Assembly (NCBI GenBank): GCA_014773175.1
Contig: VXCM01002003.1
Location: 6,898-70,897 of the forward strand
Source of the DNA: Lucifuga dentata
Lineage: Eukaryota > Chordata > Actinopteri > Ophidiiformes > Bythitidae
Length of the DNA stretch: 64,000 nt
Direction: 5' to 3'
Part shown: positions 12,011-25,220 of the stretch, piece by piece
How the letters are laid out: each line of letters opens with the position of its first letter
Numbering within the stretch: position 1 is the stretch's first letter
Notes under the pieces: model-generated
Database searches by the model: none
Told to the model about the DNA's origin: nothing
Seen by the model: the letters and a program-made list of their open reading frames with translations, nothing else
Made by a program: the position numbers and the translations under genes

Positions 12011-14409
12011 AGTTTTGAACCAATGCGTAAATTAAAAATGGCCACAGGATGGTGCTACTGGATCCAGATCAAGGTAAATCTTATTGTTTGGCTTTATTTT
12101 TAATTGTTTAACATTCCACTAAACTTCACTGAAATCTATTTAGTGGTTTATGAGATTATTACAATCACAGAACGCACAGGGTGACAGACAAACAGAAGAC
12201 AACAAAAATGCATCCATGAACGTGGGTGTCATTATCAGGAGATAAGTGAGGCTTGAGAAAGCTTTAAACCTGAGGCCACTCACCTTTAAAGAAAGAACTC
12301 TGGCCATCTGCTTTCAGGTTTCCTTTTCTCAGAAGCTTTTCATTGCTATTTCTTTTCTCAGACATTATGCAATATGCCATGGTATTTTAGCAGGGTTTTT
12401 TAATGTCACAGGAAAAATGTGGTGCTAAATTTGAGCCTTTATGGTCTTTATAAATTATTGTGATTTTTATTGAACAAATTTATAAACTTGAATCACCGAT
12501 TCACATATTTTCATTAAGTAAATGTTATGTGATTCACTATTAATGAAGAGAGAGACAATTTCATTTAAAGCTCGATGCAATTTGGGAGCATGACACACCA
12601 GTCAGAAATGAGGATGAGTTTAAAGTGAAACTCTGACCTGGTGACTCAGCTCTCCATGGTGCATTTACGTGGCATGGTGATTTTTTTGAGAAGCTTTCTG
12701 TGATCTGAAAGTTCAGCCCCCTCCCCCCCCCCCANCCAACCTGCTCCAAACTGACCCAAAATGGTCTCGTTTGTGCTTCGTCTACGCTGGTTTGTCACCT
12801 CAGAATGACCTATAAAATATTCTTTAATATCTAACGAATTATAGCAGCACAAACAGAAATTTTAACAGCACAAACCAGCATAAACGTAACACAAATGAGT
12901 GAGACTATTTTCACAGAGTTTTGCATTAGATGGGGGGCCAGCTTCACTCAGGTGTTTGTAGGAGATGAGACAGCAGGATACACAAGAGAGGAAACCATTT
13001 GCCATCTACTGGCAAATGGATTCCATTTAGTCACAGCATCATTTGGCAAATAAACAGCAGATACTCTCCATTATATTAACTTTAAATTTGTTGGCTCATT
13101 TTAACCTTGACAATTTTATTCCACCTCCAGTTGTTTTTTTTTTTTTTTTTNTTTTTTTTTTTTTTTTGTTTTTTTTGTTTTTTTTTGCAGATACAGTGAC
13201 AATTATTAATCTAAATAATTTAGTACCTACATTCAATTTCCATTCGTATTTTGCTTTCTTTAGTTATTAATACTGTACAGGGTTTGATTTATGTTTTCAA
13301 TTGCCTGTGTGTGTGTCTTCATTCCTTTATCCCCTAAGGTAATACTAAATCCAAAAAGGGCATCTCAAGTGGATTATAGATTATATCAATGTAATAATTT
13401 AGGCGCTAATATGTCAGGATTGTTGCACAGCTCCAAATCTTTTGCCCAGTGAAAAAAAGCTTAGTTGAAGATCTAATTAATACTGTAGGAAAAAATACTT
13501 TGGTGATTTGATCATTACAGTATGAGAGAGGTCAGACAATGTTCTTGCAAATGAGTCAATAATGCAGCATAAATTATATTTATCCATATAACAGATGTTA
13601 TGTTTTTGCAGGTTGTCAGACCAGCTTAACTCTGAAGCAGCTGGATTTATTCATTAACTGATTCTCAGAAAATGAGTGGAAACTAAGCAGCTGCACTGAG
13701 GGGTGAAAATAGAACATATATGTAAATGAATCTCTGTGGTTTATGAATGGAGATATTTAACCTCCATGCAACATCTTTCTTACAAGTGTTAGGTTATTGT
13801 TAATGAAGGAACAAGCTGCACATCTTCCATTATGACAGCATTCCTAAGTGACATTATGTGGATACACAGTATGGTTATCAATCAACTCATCACACAACTC
13901 AACAGCACCAACTTTCTTCACTTCCGCAAGTTGTCAATACACATTCCACAGTAGATCTTGTCATATTACCTTTTGACTTAATGATAACTATCTTTGATTT
14001 ATCTTTTTAGTTCTCTCTTTTATGGCAGATGACATTTATTGACTAGACAAGGGTGCTGTTATCTATGTTATGGAGCAAACTCAGAGTCCAGAAAACTACT
14101 GACATGCTGGCATAGCCACTGTCTGTGTTTTCCTTATTACTCTCCATGGCAGGCTACCCACTCTGCAGCTATTGATCAGCCCAGTCTTGTAATCCATGTA
14201 CCTGGATTGGCAAATGACATGTAGCTGAAAACTACTATACTTAAGCTAGCTGCATGATGGAAAATAGCAGGTAGAGTAAGTAAAAAAGTAAAAGGAAGTA
14301 AAACTTTACTTGCATGGCACTTTTCAAAGCCAAATTTTAAAAAGCAGAGATAAGACCAAGTCATTGTTTCGCAAGTCGCGAGTAAGTCTCAAATTTCTGC
14401 AGCAGTATT

Positions 14410-14645
14410 GCACACCCAGTCATTCGAGGAGAGGGAATCTCTCTTTGAATTGCCTCTCCTGAGGTTTTTCTATTTTTTCCTTATATGATACTTTTTTTAG
14501 GGAAGTTTTCCCTTGTCTTCTTAGAGAGCTTGGGCTGGTTCGGAAATCATTAATGTGTGGGCCTGTAAAGCCCTTTGAGACATTGTATGTGATATTGGGC
14601 TACACAAATAAACTTGACTTGACTTAACTTGATTTAGTTCAAAGC
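14410..14645 (+). mobile_element. 3' tail of an L2-like LINE
   Basis: The segment has CCTGAGGTTTTTCTATTTTT, GGGAAGTTTTCCCTTGTCTT, GTAAAGCCCTTTGAGACATT and GATATTGGGCTACACAAATA, ending in a short ACTTG/ACTTA repeat. I recognise this as the conserved 3' untranslated tail of fish L2-type LINEs, which end in short tandem repeats instead of poly-A. There is no ORF2 upstream, so it is a 5'-truncated copy, as most LINE insertions are. Confidence 0.65.
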
Positions 14646-14982
14646 AACTGGACATTTGGCCACTCATCCATGTAGCTTCTTCAGCTCTGAGTCAGTGGTA
14701 GACGGTAAAACAATATTTATCCTCTGAAAGTTATTCACACCTTGGGTCATGTGAAAGTTGTTGCAGTCTCAAGTCTTGGTAACAAGTCTCAAGTCAAGAC
14801 TGACAAGCCAAGACTTGGAACTTACATGTCCCACCTCTATTAGAAAGTGCTTAACAACAGGTTACAGGGGAAGAAGTTCAAGAAAACAGAGCACCAAAGA
14901 GAAGAAATTTACATTTAGAAACAGAATACACATGAAAATCACCAAAAGATAGTTAAATTCCAAAAAATACAGATTGAAGGTA

Positions 14983-14983
14983 A

Positions 14984-15040
<57 letters not shown>

Positions 15041-15041
15041 T
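14983..15041. repeat. (AAT)n microsatellite
   Basis: About 19 near-perfect AAT/ATA units. On the minus strand it gives a poly-tyrosine or poly-leucine reading frame that is not a gene. Confidence 0.95.
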
Positions 15042-15372
15042 CAGAATAATCGTCATGCTGTTCTTGTGCAGTGCTATGCATGGTGTTTTTTCTTCTTCTT
15101 CTTCTGCTTCTTTGTGAAGAAACAGCTGCTTTATCAGCAAAGCAAAAGTCCATTGTTTCACATGTGAATTTCTGGAAATGCAGTGAAACGGACAACAGCA
15201 ATAAAAATGCAAATGCTGACACAATGTTATCAGAGCATTTTCTGTCACTTTAATTCCAATAATATCCTTTAGAATTTAAAATGTTTATTTATTTGTTACA
15301 TCCCACAACATAACTGGGATAAAAGTCCCCTCAGTAGCATCTTGTCATGTTGTATTGAGATCATCTTTAAAT

Positions 15373-15428
15373 CTACAGGGTTGTTTTTTTTTTTTTTNTT
15401 TTTTTTTTTTTGTTTTGTTTTTTTTTTC
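15373..15428. repeat. Poly-T tract with an N at 15398
   Basis: A T-rich run of about 50 bases is interrupted by one N. The true length is uncertain. Similar N-broken homopolymers occur at 340, 9299, 13151, 26509, 33723, 39937, 40086, 53632 and 56256. Confidence 0.85.
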
Positions 15429-16161
15429 CCCCTGTGGTGCACGAAAACATTTCATTCCTTTAGTAGTCAGGGAGGAGCAGCAGCATGAACAAATATTTCC
15501 TTAACATACCGGTAGTCACAACACAAGGTGACTTTTACAGTTTCCATTTCCCTCTTATCCCTCTCCATTTCTGCATTTATCATAGATGGATCAAATTACA
15601 AAACTGAAAAAAATCTGACTTCCCTGATTTCTCTATTTTCTGTCAACTCACTGACCTGAAATTTTCCATTTCAATTTTGTGAAATGGAGCTCACAGCAAA
15701 GGTGCTGGTAGGAACATGAGGTCATTAGCAACATCCAGAACAGCTGATTATCAGCTCATTTACCTTGGTGCTAATTACACACTGAACGATTTATTTAAAT
15801 TCTTTGTATGAACAAGTTATTATCTTGGGTGAACAAGTTATTATCTGTAGTACCTGTATGTGTTAGTATCTGTATCAACTTTTTCTAGCAATATAATAAG
15901 CTGTTTGCACAAGTTAACCAACTGCTTATTCCCATAAGATAACAACTTTTCTTTAGAAATTAACTTCTTTACATGATATGGTAACATAGAGATTATGTTC
16001 TCACAAGTGTAACCATCATTTCTCTTAACTTTATATACAACTAATATGCAGTAACAATTCATGTCCAATGACGGTCTTTTCTGTCAAAGTCAGAAATGCT
16101 CTGACTTCCTTATAGCACAGGAAAGAGTTTGGGAAAGCATAAAAATGCTTGACTCTGTGAT

Positions 16162-16240
16162 TGATATTCTGACACATGCTGTTCATCAATTGATATTCTG
16201 ATTCTGCTCATCAATATTCTGACACATTCTGCTGATCAAT
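16162..16240 (+). repeat. Three imperfect copies of a 25-29 bp tandem unit
   Basis: TGATATTCTGACACATGCTG, TGATATTCTGATTCTGCTCA and ATATTCTGACACATTCTGCT each run into CATCAAT or GATCAAT. It is a short local tandem duplication. Confidence 0.75.
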
Positions 16241-16619
16241 GTGTTTATTTAACCATCACCACAATATTTTTTGTAACATTACGAAGTGGGTTTGGTTGCC
16301 AGACCTTACTCATTACTTAGCTGGGATGAAGTAGTATTTTACTAATCTTAAAGTCATATGAGCTTCCGAAACTTATCAGTGAGTGGATATTATAGGAAAA
16401 CAATATTGATCTACAGTTGCATATTTCTAGTTTTATTTTAGCAACACCATAAATATTACCCCTGTCCGAGCATATATTTTAGTCCACCCACGTCCAGATC
16501 AATAGCTAGATATGGGCTAACCTTGATAGGTTATCATAGGAAAAGTCTCAGTTTTTCAGAAATAGGCAAAAAATAAAATAAAATAAAAAGTCAGCAAATA
16601 CCTATCTCACAAAGTGAAA

Positions 16620-16810
16620 AATGTTTATTTCTGTACCTGGATCCTGATCCAGATCTGTCCCAAAATCTAATTAAGTCCTCCTTGACCCAAGTGCAGCCTA
16701 TCTACAAAATTTTAGTGAAATCCATCCATTACTGCTTGAGCTATACTTCTGGAAAAATAAAAAATTTTAAAAAAAATTAATAAAAAAAAATAAAAAAAAT
16801 AAAGACAAAC
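16620..16810 (-). repeat. Dispersed teleost repeat, third copy
   Basis: CTGGATCCTGATCCAGATCT is followed by a 'gtgaaatccatccattact...gagctatact' segment and 'aaagacaaactgag'. This resembles the repeat class at 7810-7985. An A-rich stretch at 16755-16805 is inserted or expanded inside it. Confidence 0.45.
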
Positions 16811-17604
16811 TGAGTTTAAAAAAAAAGTTTTCAGTGAACACTTTGCAGATAAGCTCAATATAAACATTTTAGCAACATCTTACTATAAAACACAATCCAG
16901 GTGGCATCACATTATTCCAGTACCGTATTTTGCTGGTGTGAAACGTGTATACCATATAAATGTAAAGCTAAGGAGAAAATGTCAATGCATGATAGTGCAT
17001 AATATAAGGATCCTTTTCTCACAAGAAAAAAAAGACCACCTGCTAGACTTCAAAAGCTACATAGGCTTAGAGTCTTAAGAATTTTAATCTCTGTTCTGTT
17101 CATCCATATATAAACAAATTTGTTCATGAACTGAATCATAAATATTCAGCATTTTCTTAAACAACACGTAGTTCATGAAAACATAAAATGAAAAACATAG
17201 ATAAAATCTCATTTAAAAAAAAAAGCAGAATAGATGCTTTGAGCTTTGCTTCGTTTGTGGCGTGTCACGTCACTCTTTGTGTAGCTAGTCTCAAAGCGAT
17301 AATGTCTCTTCCTAAATGTGTCAGTCTATCAGGTCAGACAGATATAAACATTCAGGCTCCATCGCTGTTCACAGCTTGTCAATCACAGCACTGAGGCAGG
17401 TTGAGCCGCCAGTCAAAAGCACAACCCTGCAGTCCAGCATAATTGAATTAGCTCCAGTCACTCTGAAGGTTAATTGGTGAGGAAGCTTTGGCTAAGAATG
17501 ATGAGGAATCTGACAAAGATAGGGGAGCCATCTTATCACAGCTTTTATCAACATAATCATTAGGCTAGCTCTGAATTAGACACAACAATACAAATATAAA
17601 CTCG

Positions 17605-18580
17605 AGGCGATTCAATTCAATTATGATTATGAGTATTCGGGGAATGGTTTGATGCCTCAGGAAATCTGGAATTTTCACCACAATTCAATTTGATTCAATT
17701 GGATTGTTTTGATGCACTTAAACACAAAACTTTTTAAACTTCACTGAATTTACAAAAATGACTATGGAAACTTAACACAAAATTATTGGGATACAAAAAA
17801 AGTAGAATACAAAATAGAATAGAATACAAAAGTGTATTTCAGAGAAGGAAGAACCATTGTCAACCACTATGATAAATTGAAGCAAACAGCTATTGAACTG
17901 TACACAAAAAATATAAATCATTACATTTACATGCATGTTAAAATTTGATTATACTCAGATTAAGATCATAAATAGATGTTTTCAAATGTCATTTATACAC
18001 ATTAATTGGATTGAAATCAGTATGAATTAGCTTACTCTGTGTAACACACCTAGATTATGCGAAAATTCTAAATTTTCAGAAGCAAATTTGTCAAATTAAA
18101 TGTATTTACACCAAACAGATGCAATGTTTGCAAATATTTGCATAGGCTTCCCCTTAAAAAAAAAAAAAAAAAAAAAAATGGAGTCAATGTCAAGTGATAA
18201 CAACCTAGTCCTGATTTTCCTAAACAAGATTTTGGTGCACAGCATTCAGTTTAATTGTTTGATACAGGAATTCAAGCTTTATCATGACCACCTCAGGACA
18301 ACTACTGAGAACCTAGCTTAATCCAAAAAAATAAATGCTGCAATTTTGCCAAGCGAAACACTGTTGTTGATGTGAAAAGCTCCATTAATGGGGCGTGAGT
18401 TCAAAAAATATTATTGACTTGCAAAATATTTGCACTTATTATTCCCATCTGGTATCTGAAAAGGCCTTAAGGAAAATTAGTTTTAAGTTTCCCAAAACAA
18501 TCGATGAAAAACAATTTTAACGTTTTAGATCAATGCAATTCAATCGCCACCTTAAGAACTGATGCAACATGATGCATCTT
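17605..18580. mobile_element. Possible decayed DNA element with 'gattcaattcaatt' ends
   Basis: GGCGATTCAATTCAATTATG near 17606 and, inverted, GGCGATTGAATTGCATTGAT near 18550 could be the two ends of one old element. The interior is AT-rich without a coding frame and contains a poly-A run at 18155-18178. Similarity between the ends is weak, so this is only a suggestion. Confidence 0.25.
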
Positions 18581-19257
18581 TACGCCACTAACAAACAATA
18601 GGGAAATGACAACAAGCAAACCTGTAAAATACCTGTATAGTGAGTCTTTCCACAGCTCTCTGTCATGCTGGAGGCTGCACAGCAGGTCCCACTTTAGTCC
18701 AACATGTCATGAGTCAGCAGCCAGAGACATCACTGGCAGATGTGAGGCTTAGAGGCCAAAATAACATGTCATGCTGATGGTCAGTTGATGGCCTGGAAAA
18801 TTGCATTTAAACCTTCAGGTGTTATTCCACCTTGTATCTTATTCTTAGATGTACTGAATTAAATTAAGTTCCACTTTGCTCTTGTCTCTTTGATAAATGC
18901 TGCCTATAGACCAGTTGTCTTATTTCTTGTTCAGTATGTATTCTGTAGAGCTGAACTGAATACTGACACAACTGCTATAGTTTTCTCTGCTACATGTCTT
19001 TGTTATTCAGTAGCACTTCCTTTTGCTGTATTATATGAAGTTACAGAAATTTTTAAAAAATTATATTGAAAAAGCATCATGGGGAATGATACTTTCTACT
19101 GTCTTGTTTGCTCAGAACATTGTGCTAGACCATTTTCATTCATCGATGCATCTATTGCCATCAGTGCAGTGTGATTCCATACCATTATCTGTGGATTATC
19201 ATCTTTATACGAGGTGTCATTTAAACTCGAGCTTTTACTAAAAAATGAGATTTTTTT

Positions 19258-20531
19258 GCTCATTCCTAGCTTGAATCGTATGGAAGATTATGGACACAAT
19301 CAAAATTAAAAAAAAAAAAAAAANAGTGAAATATAATACACATTTATGAAATACAATACATGTTTTCATTTGTATTTCATTTCCATACACGCATTTACTG
19401 AGACATAATTAAGTGAAAAATATGGTATAGTGCAAACTCTTAGCATTTTTTATTTGAATGATTGAATTAATTGTTTTTAATTGTGACATGAATTTTTCAT
19501 GCTACATTACAATCAGATCACAATACAGTGAAAAGAAAAGATCGGGGATTTTCATTTCACTGTTGTCCAGCACAGAGCAGCATAGATGTGCCAAATTAAA
19601 TACAAAGCCCTCTCACTTCTTTTTTCTGAAGCAGCTGCGTTATTAGTGACAGAATGAAAAAGAAATCACAGTCCAATCACAGCGTGGAGGTGGAACTTAA
19701 GGCATAACTTGTTCTGAATGCACATCAGCAATGATTTTATATCATTCCGAGTAGAGTGGTTATAGAGAGAAAAGAGGATACATAACTTATCACAGACAAA
19801 TTTCTTCAGCAAACAAAACAAGCTTTGAACAGTAGGAACAAGTTAGCCTCACGCTAACAGTTTGAAGATGAAGCTGGGATGTCAAGGGACATTACCAGTC
19901 CGATCAACCAGGCCGGTCTCCCATACACATTCCTATTACCTCATAATCAGGTACTTGGGAATGTGGATTACAGAACCAGAAACTGTGAGCCTCTACTGTG
20001 TCAAATCATGGCTAAATGTGTGTTCTCCCACTTGTTGCAACACAGCCGCAGTCTCATCCTTTATTCTCTCCTGACCCGACATGATTACTATCACCTAATG
20101 CATGTTCAGAACAAGCTCTGCCTTAAGCTCTGCCCCACGCTGTGATTGGATCATGTTTTCTTTTTCATTATGGCACTGATAATAATGCAGCTGCTTGAGA
20201 AAAAGAAATGAGAGGGCTTTGCATTTAGTTTTGGCACATCAATGCCTCCCCATGCTGGACAACAGTGAAATGAAAAACCCCTGATCTTTTCTTTTCACCA
20301 TATTGTGATTTGATTGTAATGTGGCATGAAAAATTCATGTCACAATGAAAAACAATTAATTCAATCATTCAAACAAAACAAATAAACAGTTTGCACTATG
20401 CCATATGTTTTTCACTTAATTATGACACAGTAAATGCATGCATGGAAATGAAATACAAATGAAAACACGTATTATATTTCACAAATGTCTATTATATTTC
20501 ACTCTATTTTTTAGTTATTTATTTATTTATT

Positions 20532-20570
<39 letters not shown>

Positions 20571-20614
20571 TATAATCTTCCATAGAATCATCAGGGGTCA
20601 TGAGCCGAATGAGG
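19258..20614. mobile_element. Large foldback element with arms of roughly 460-500 bp
   Basis: Sequence at 19258-19722 recurs in reverse complement at about 20099-20614, with scattered mismatches and small indels. Matching landmarks, left against right inverted, are TATGGAAGATTAT, GTGAAATATAATA, CATTTGTATTTCATTTCCAT, GCATGAAAAATTCATGTCAC-like text, AAATACAAAGCCCTCTCA-like text and CTTGTTCTGAA. The spacer of about 375 bp has no recognisable protein. At the same relative place the left arm has a poly-A run ending in an N (19324) and the right arm has ATTT plus GT repeats (20513-20566), so one A-rich site expanded differently in each arm. The structure fits a foldback or long-TIR non-autonomous DNA transposon. 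I cannot name the family. Confidence 0.75.
20513..20566. repeat. (TTAT)n-(GT)n compound microsatellite
   Basis: About five TTAT units followed by about 16 GT units, inside the right arm of the foldback element. Confidence 0.95.
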
Positions 20615-21724
20615 ATTCTTGATACACTGAAGAACAACAGAATGACATACTGGGAATTTACAAGAAATGAGAGGGCAGTGAGTCATTTAAAGTTTTACAA
20701 AGTATGACACCTGCATGGAATACTAAGTAGCAAGTGGGTTAAATCCAACTTTGAATAGACCGCAGGCTGTTTCATATTCCAGATGCTTGTAACTGTACTG
20801 GCTCAACCTTTGCCCTTAAGGTCCTAATTATCCAAAAGGGGTTCTATTATTTGACATTTAACAGGAGTATATCATTGGCATTAATTAAACTTAACCCAGA
20901 TTTCAGTAATATGTATTGTGATGGTGCTACTTTCAAGCTAATTAGGAAGCAGTAGCAACATTTTGTGTCCTTCAATAACCTCTGCTGAACTTTAAACTTG
21001 GAGATTACAAATACAACACTCTTGAAACAGCAACAGCAACAAATGACACAAGTAAAATAATGTTTTTTGTTTTTTTTTTTGTTTTTTTTTGTTGAGTGAA
21101 TTTTAATCGACACCAACTTAGGGTTCACGCTTATACAATTCATCCAGTAAGATAAAATGAACCTGAACTGCTCAAAATCTTCTGTTTTGATCACTCTTTT
21201 ACATCTGCAACACACTGGAATCATCATCTAACATTTTTCTAATTTATCTACCTACACATCTGATTGGACACTCCCACAAAGTAAGAGGCAAGCAAGCTAA
21301 TATTTGGTTACTGTTTATATTTTAAATGTTTGTGGGTGTTTCCCAGCTCAGGGCTGACACAGCTGGCCAATCAGAAGAGAGAAGGCATTTCGGGATGGGG
21401 CTTTAAAGAGATAGTACATAAAATGACTTGTTCTTGGGGCTACAGCAAGAAAAGTGAAAGAGTAATATGGTTTTTGGTGATTTGAGCATTGCAAACGCTT
21501 CAGAATAAATCCCTTCAAAATAAGAACATCATAATATGTTCAAGAAGTTCCCTTTATATTTCTGTTAAGTAAGGTTACAGATGTCCTCTGGTAAATGAAA
21601 AGTATCAGACAAAATGAATGTCTTTTGTGCACCAGATAGCAAGTGAATTCCATATATTTCAAAATGAGTGTGATTAATATCTATATGTAACTTCACAGAA
21701 AGTATCTGATCACTACTTTTATTA

Positions 21725-21776
21725 CAATTTTTCAGGCTCAGAAGGTCACATTGAGACCTTCTGAGCCTGAAAATTG
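21725..21776. repeat. Short near-perfect hairpin (22-bp stem, 7-nt loop)
   Basis: CAATTTTTCAGGCTCAGAAG(GTC) at 21725-21747 faces GACCTTCTGAGCCTGAAAAT(TG) at 21755-21776, with one extra T in the left arm. The loop is ACATTGA. The 52-nt span is short for a pri-miRNA hairpin and there are no bulges. Confidence 0.8.
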
Positions 21777-22897
21777 AGATAGATACTAAAAGCCTCTTCT
21801 TGCTCTTAATTATATGAGGAAAGAACTCCAACCTTCATTTGGGAATGAAAGGATTTGAAATGAATTAAATGCATCAAAGCAGTTCCCCGCTTGTAAAGAA
21901 AATTAGGTTTGATTAAAAAAATAAACTTAAGTCCAACAAATCAATCACTGGAGCCAGAAAAAAAGTGCTCAACTTTAACCAAACAATGTTCAGTGAAGAC
22001 AGAACCATCAATTATTTTACAGGCAATATGACCCAAGTAATTAATGTATGAGTTTAATATCATCTGATATAATCAAAGCATGTGTGCCCTCGTTCCTCCT
22101 CTCTCCAAAGCAATTCGGTATCTCAACAAGCACAATGTTTTCCTTCCCCATGAGAAGTAGTTCTATTTCAGCTCAATTGATTCTCCACTTCTGATTTCCC
22201 ATCTTTACCTTTTTCATTCCTTCTAGCAGGAAGTGCATGAATTTTCAATGACATCAAATAAAGGGCAGTCATTGGTATGGATGAGGAGGGTCCTCAGAGA
22301 CAGAGGCACATTCACCATCACAAAGCACAAAATAGAAAGCACAAGAGAAACAAGAAAAAGCCTGGCCTTCAACTGTAAAACAGATCCTTTGATATTATGC
22401 TCTTGTAGACACCTCGAACAAAAAACAAAAAAAAAAAACATTAATTTTGCATGCATAGTGAATTTGTTTGGACAGACACTGATAAATAGAAGGGGAGTGA
22501 AAGACAGAGATAGCCACAGAGGGAGCATGGTGAGGAGAGGTGTAGCTGGTTTGCATACAGTATGTGCAGAGAGAGAGAGAGAGACACAGCAGTTTCACAA
22601 ACTATTTCCTCCTTGTTGCTTTTGGGAGCTTCTGTCAAAAATTGCCTTGAAGCACTGGCTCTTGTTGCAAAGGAGCACTCCTGAGGCTCTTTGCAAGAGA
22701 GGATGACTCTGCCTCACATTCAAAGACTCCAGCCAGGGAGAGAGAGCCACTGCAGCTGAAAGATTCCCCTTAAGGTACCATCAACCTGTCACTTTCACAA
22801 CACCCTCTCCAGCTGTCACCTTTAAAACTGGACCAGGATTTGACCTCTCTTGGGATTTTTCCATTATGTCAGCTGCACTGTTTTAAAATGCAGTGCC

Positions 22898-22919
22898 CAA
22901 AAAAAAAAAAAAAAAAAAA
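22898..22919. repeat. Poly-A tract
   Basis: A run of about 22 A with no recognisable SINE or retrocopy upstream. Confidence 0.85.
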
Positions 22920-25220
22920 TCGCCTATTCTGTATTTGTAGCTGTATTTTTTGTAACCTTTTCATAACAAGGATTCCACAATTTACTGACCATGAGAGGTT
23001 GTGTAAATACATACACAGGAACAGCTGGAACAGAAATGTACAAGGCTGTGTTTGAATCAGTCTTCAAAAGCAGGTTTCAATAGGTTATCCACATAAGAGG
23101 AAAAGGAAAAGAAAAGCCTTCATTACTCAGCGCATAAAGCCTAAATTGAAAAGAGACTGTGGAATGGCTGCCGGTGTCTGATAGGGGAATATTCTCAGCT
23201 CTGATGCCTTGGGTGTTCTGGCCTGCTGCACTCATGGCTACCACTGGACCATAAAGATTTCAGACATTATGGAAAGTGGATCTGGGATGGCAAAGAGACC
23301 CAAGCTTTCATATGGTAACACACACTGCTGGCTGTCTTACTTCAAGATTTGAATATGGTGTGATTTGCATCAAACAAATCTACGAAAAATGTATTTTGAT
23401 ATAGTCCACTGCTGTGTTTATCCTGCAATGACTCAGTGCTGCAGGGTTTTGTTTGTTGGAATATACTATACATTCACTTCACACAGAACTTAGGATGCAG
23501 TGCTTGAATGCAACAATCTGTGTTTTGTCATGCAAAAGATACTTCCCATAAGTTCAAACATGTTTATGCATTTTGTTTACCACAACAAGGGGAAATAGCC
23601 TTGATGTGATGTATGCACAGGTCTCTGTGGTGAGGTGGTGAATCACTAGTGAGTCACTGTCAACAAACAAAATACCCTAAATACATTCTAAACAAGAGGA
23701 GACTTCTCGGCTTTAATTTAAACTTCCATTTAGCTCTTAAAGGATCTTGCACCAGTGCCATGCTGTGAGAGAGCAGAGGTCATGTCAGCTGAACTCGCTC
23801 TCTACCTCACAGTATTTGCTATAAAGGTCAGAGACTGGCAAATAATAACAAGACACCATTTTTCTCTTAAGAGATCTTTTGCCTTGCCAGATACTCTGCG
23901 GAGCTGTATTTTTCATATTCATTTCATGGAACATTTGATTTGGAACCTCTTTCCTCCCAGGGACTTTGAAAGAAAGTCNCAATGTTCCCTCCGACTGCTC
24001 TTTTGTCATCATGAAGGTGGTTTTGTAATAGTAGCCTTTGGCAGTCTATTGCAGTGTCCTCCGCCATGCCATTTATTTCTTCCCTTCTTATCTGCACTTG
24101 AATAAATGACCAGTAGTTTTAACTTCATTTGATCATCACAGGGCTATAGTTGACAATTTGTGTTCTCCAGAACTCTTCTCCATTAGTGTTTTAAAATGCA
24201 GTCTTGATGTGTCTTTGCATGAAAATCAGGCCATGCACTTCTCAGCCTGGGTTTCTAAATGGTCTTGCCTGAGGAATAACATAAAGTTGGAGATGCCCAG
24301 AACAGACTTCAAAACAACTTTCCTTTAAAATGTGACTGTATCACACTCAAATTCAGTGATGTGGGTCTGCACCCACTTGTGGAACTTTATCAGACACACA
24401 TTTCCAGTAAAATATTCATGGTGGCAGCCAAAACACAAACAGCTGCTCAGAAATATCTATTACAAGCATAAACAGTATTCTGTACTATGCATGAAAATTT
24501 ATCACATTTAGTTTCGGTACACATTGGGAATGATGGGAAAGCAGAATAATGCATATTTGATGAAGACATTTCAGTAGCTACTGAGATTCACATTTAATCT
24601 GACCCTCCAGGCTAATTCAAATCTGTGTCAAACACCAAGTACAAAGGCTCAACGATTATCCATCATCTTCTCTATGTGTATCATTTTATCAGCATACAAT
24701 GTTGGAAATCATCTAAACCTGCTATGTTTTATTTGATAGCGTGCTGCAGGGTAGTACTGTTTTATTCTGTAGCTATCAGATGGCAGCACAGAAGTCTTAT
24801 GACACATTCTTGTGCTATGTCCATGCACTTTTTCGATTGTGGGTGTTTGTATCAGAGCTTGATTGTGCATATTAACTGGAAATTCCCCCATCTATCATAT
24901 GTATCATATGCAAGGAAAAAGATAAACAAATATTTGTCTAATTTTAATGTGATAAATTAGCCTCACAGAAAGGTCAAATGACTGCAGGAATGGCCCTCAT
25001 TGTGGGGTTTCAGCTTGAAGTAAATTATCTTTGCCATTTACTGTCACATTTATTCTATTCTAACAGTGTGATTATCCCTCTTTTGTAAAGCCATGTCCTC
25101 TAACACAATAAAGGACATTCTCGCCCCTGTGCAACCCCACAGGGTAACACATGCTGGCCTGTGTCAGAAGCTGAAGTGGTGAACTGAAAGCTTGAAGCAT
25201 GGATTAAGAACATATTAATG

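Noticed and set aside
14862..15248. Minus-strand 128-codon frame with poly-tyrosine
   Set aside because: It is created by the (AAT)n microsatellite and has no protein features outside it.
19862..20145. Two overlapping plus-strand frames of 70 and 88 codons
   Set aside because: They lie in the spacer and right arm of the foldback element and show no protein family features.
22233..22706. Plus-strand 157-codon frame
   Set aside because: There are no domains, no signal or membrane segment and no splice context. It includes an A-run and GA repeats, so it is probably chance.
23979..23979. N at 23979 as another duplicated contig junction
   Set aside because: The flanks do not repeat and are not homopolymeric. 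It is probably a simple ambiguous base.
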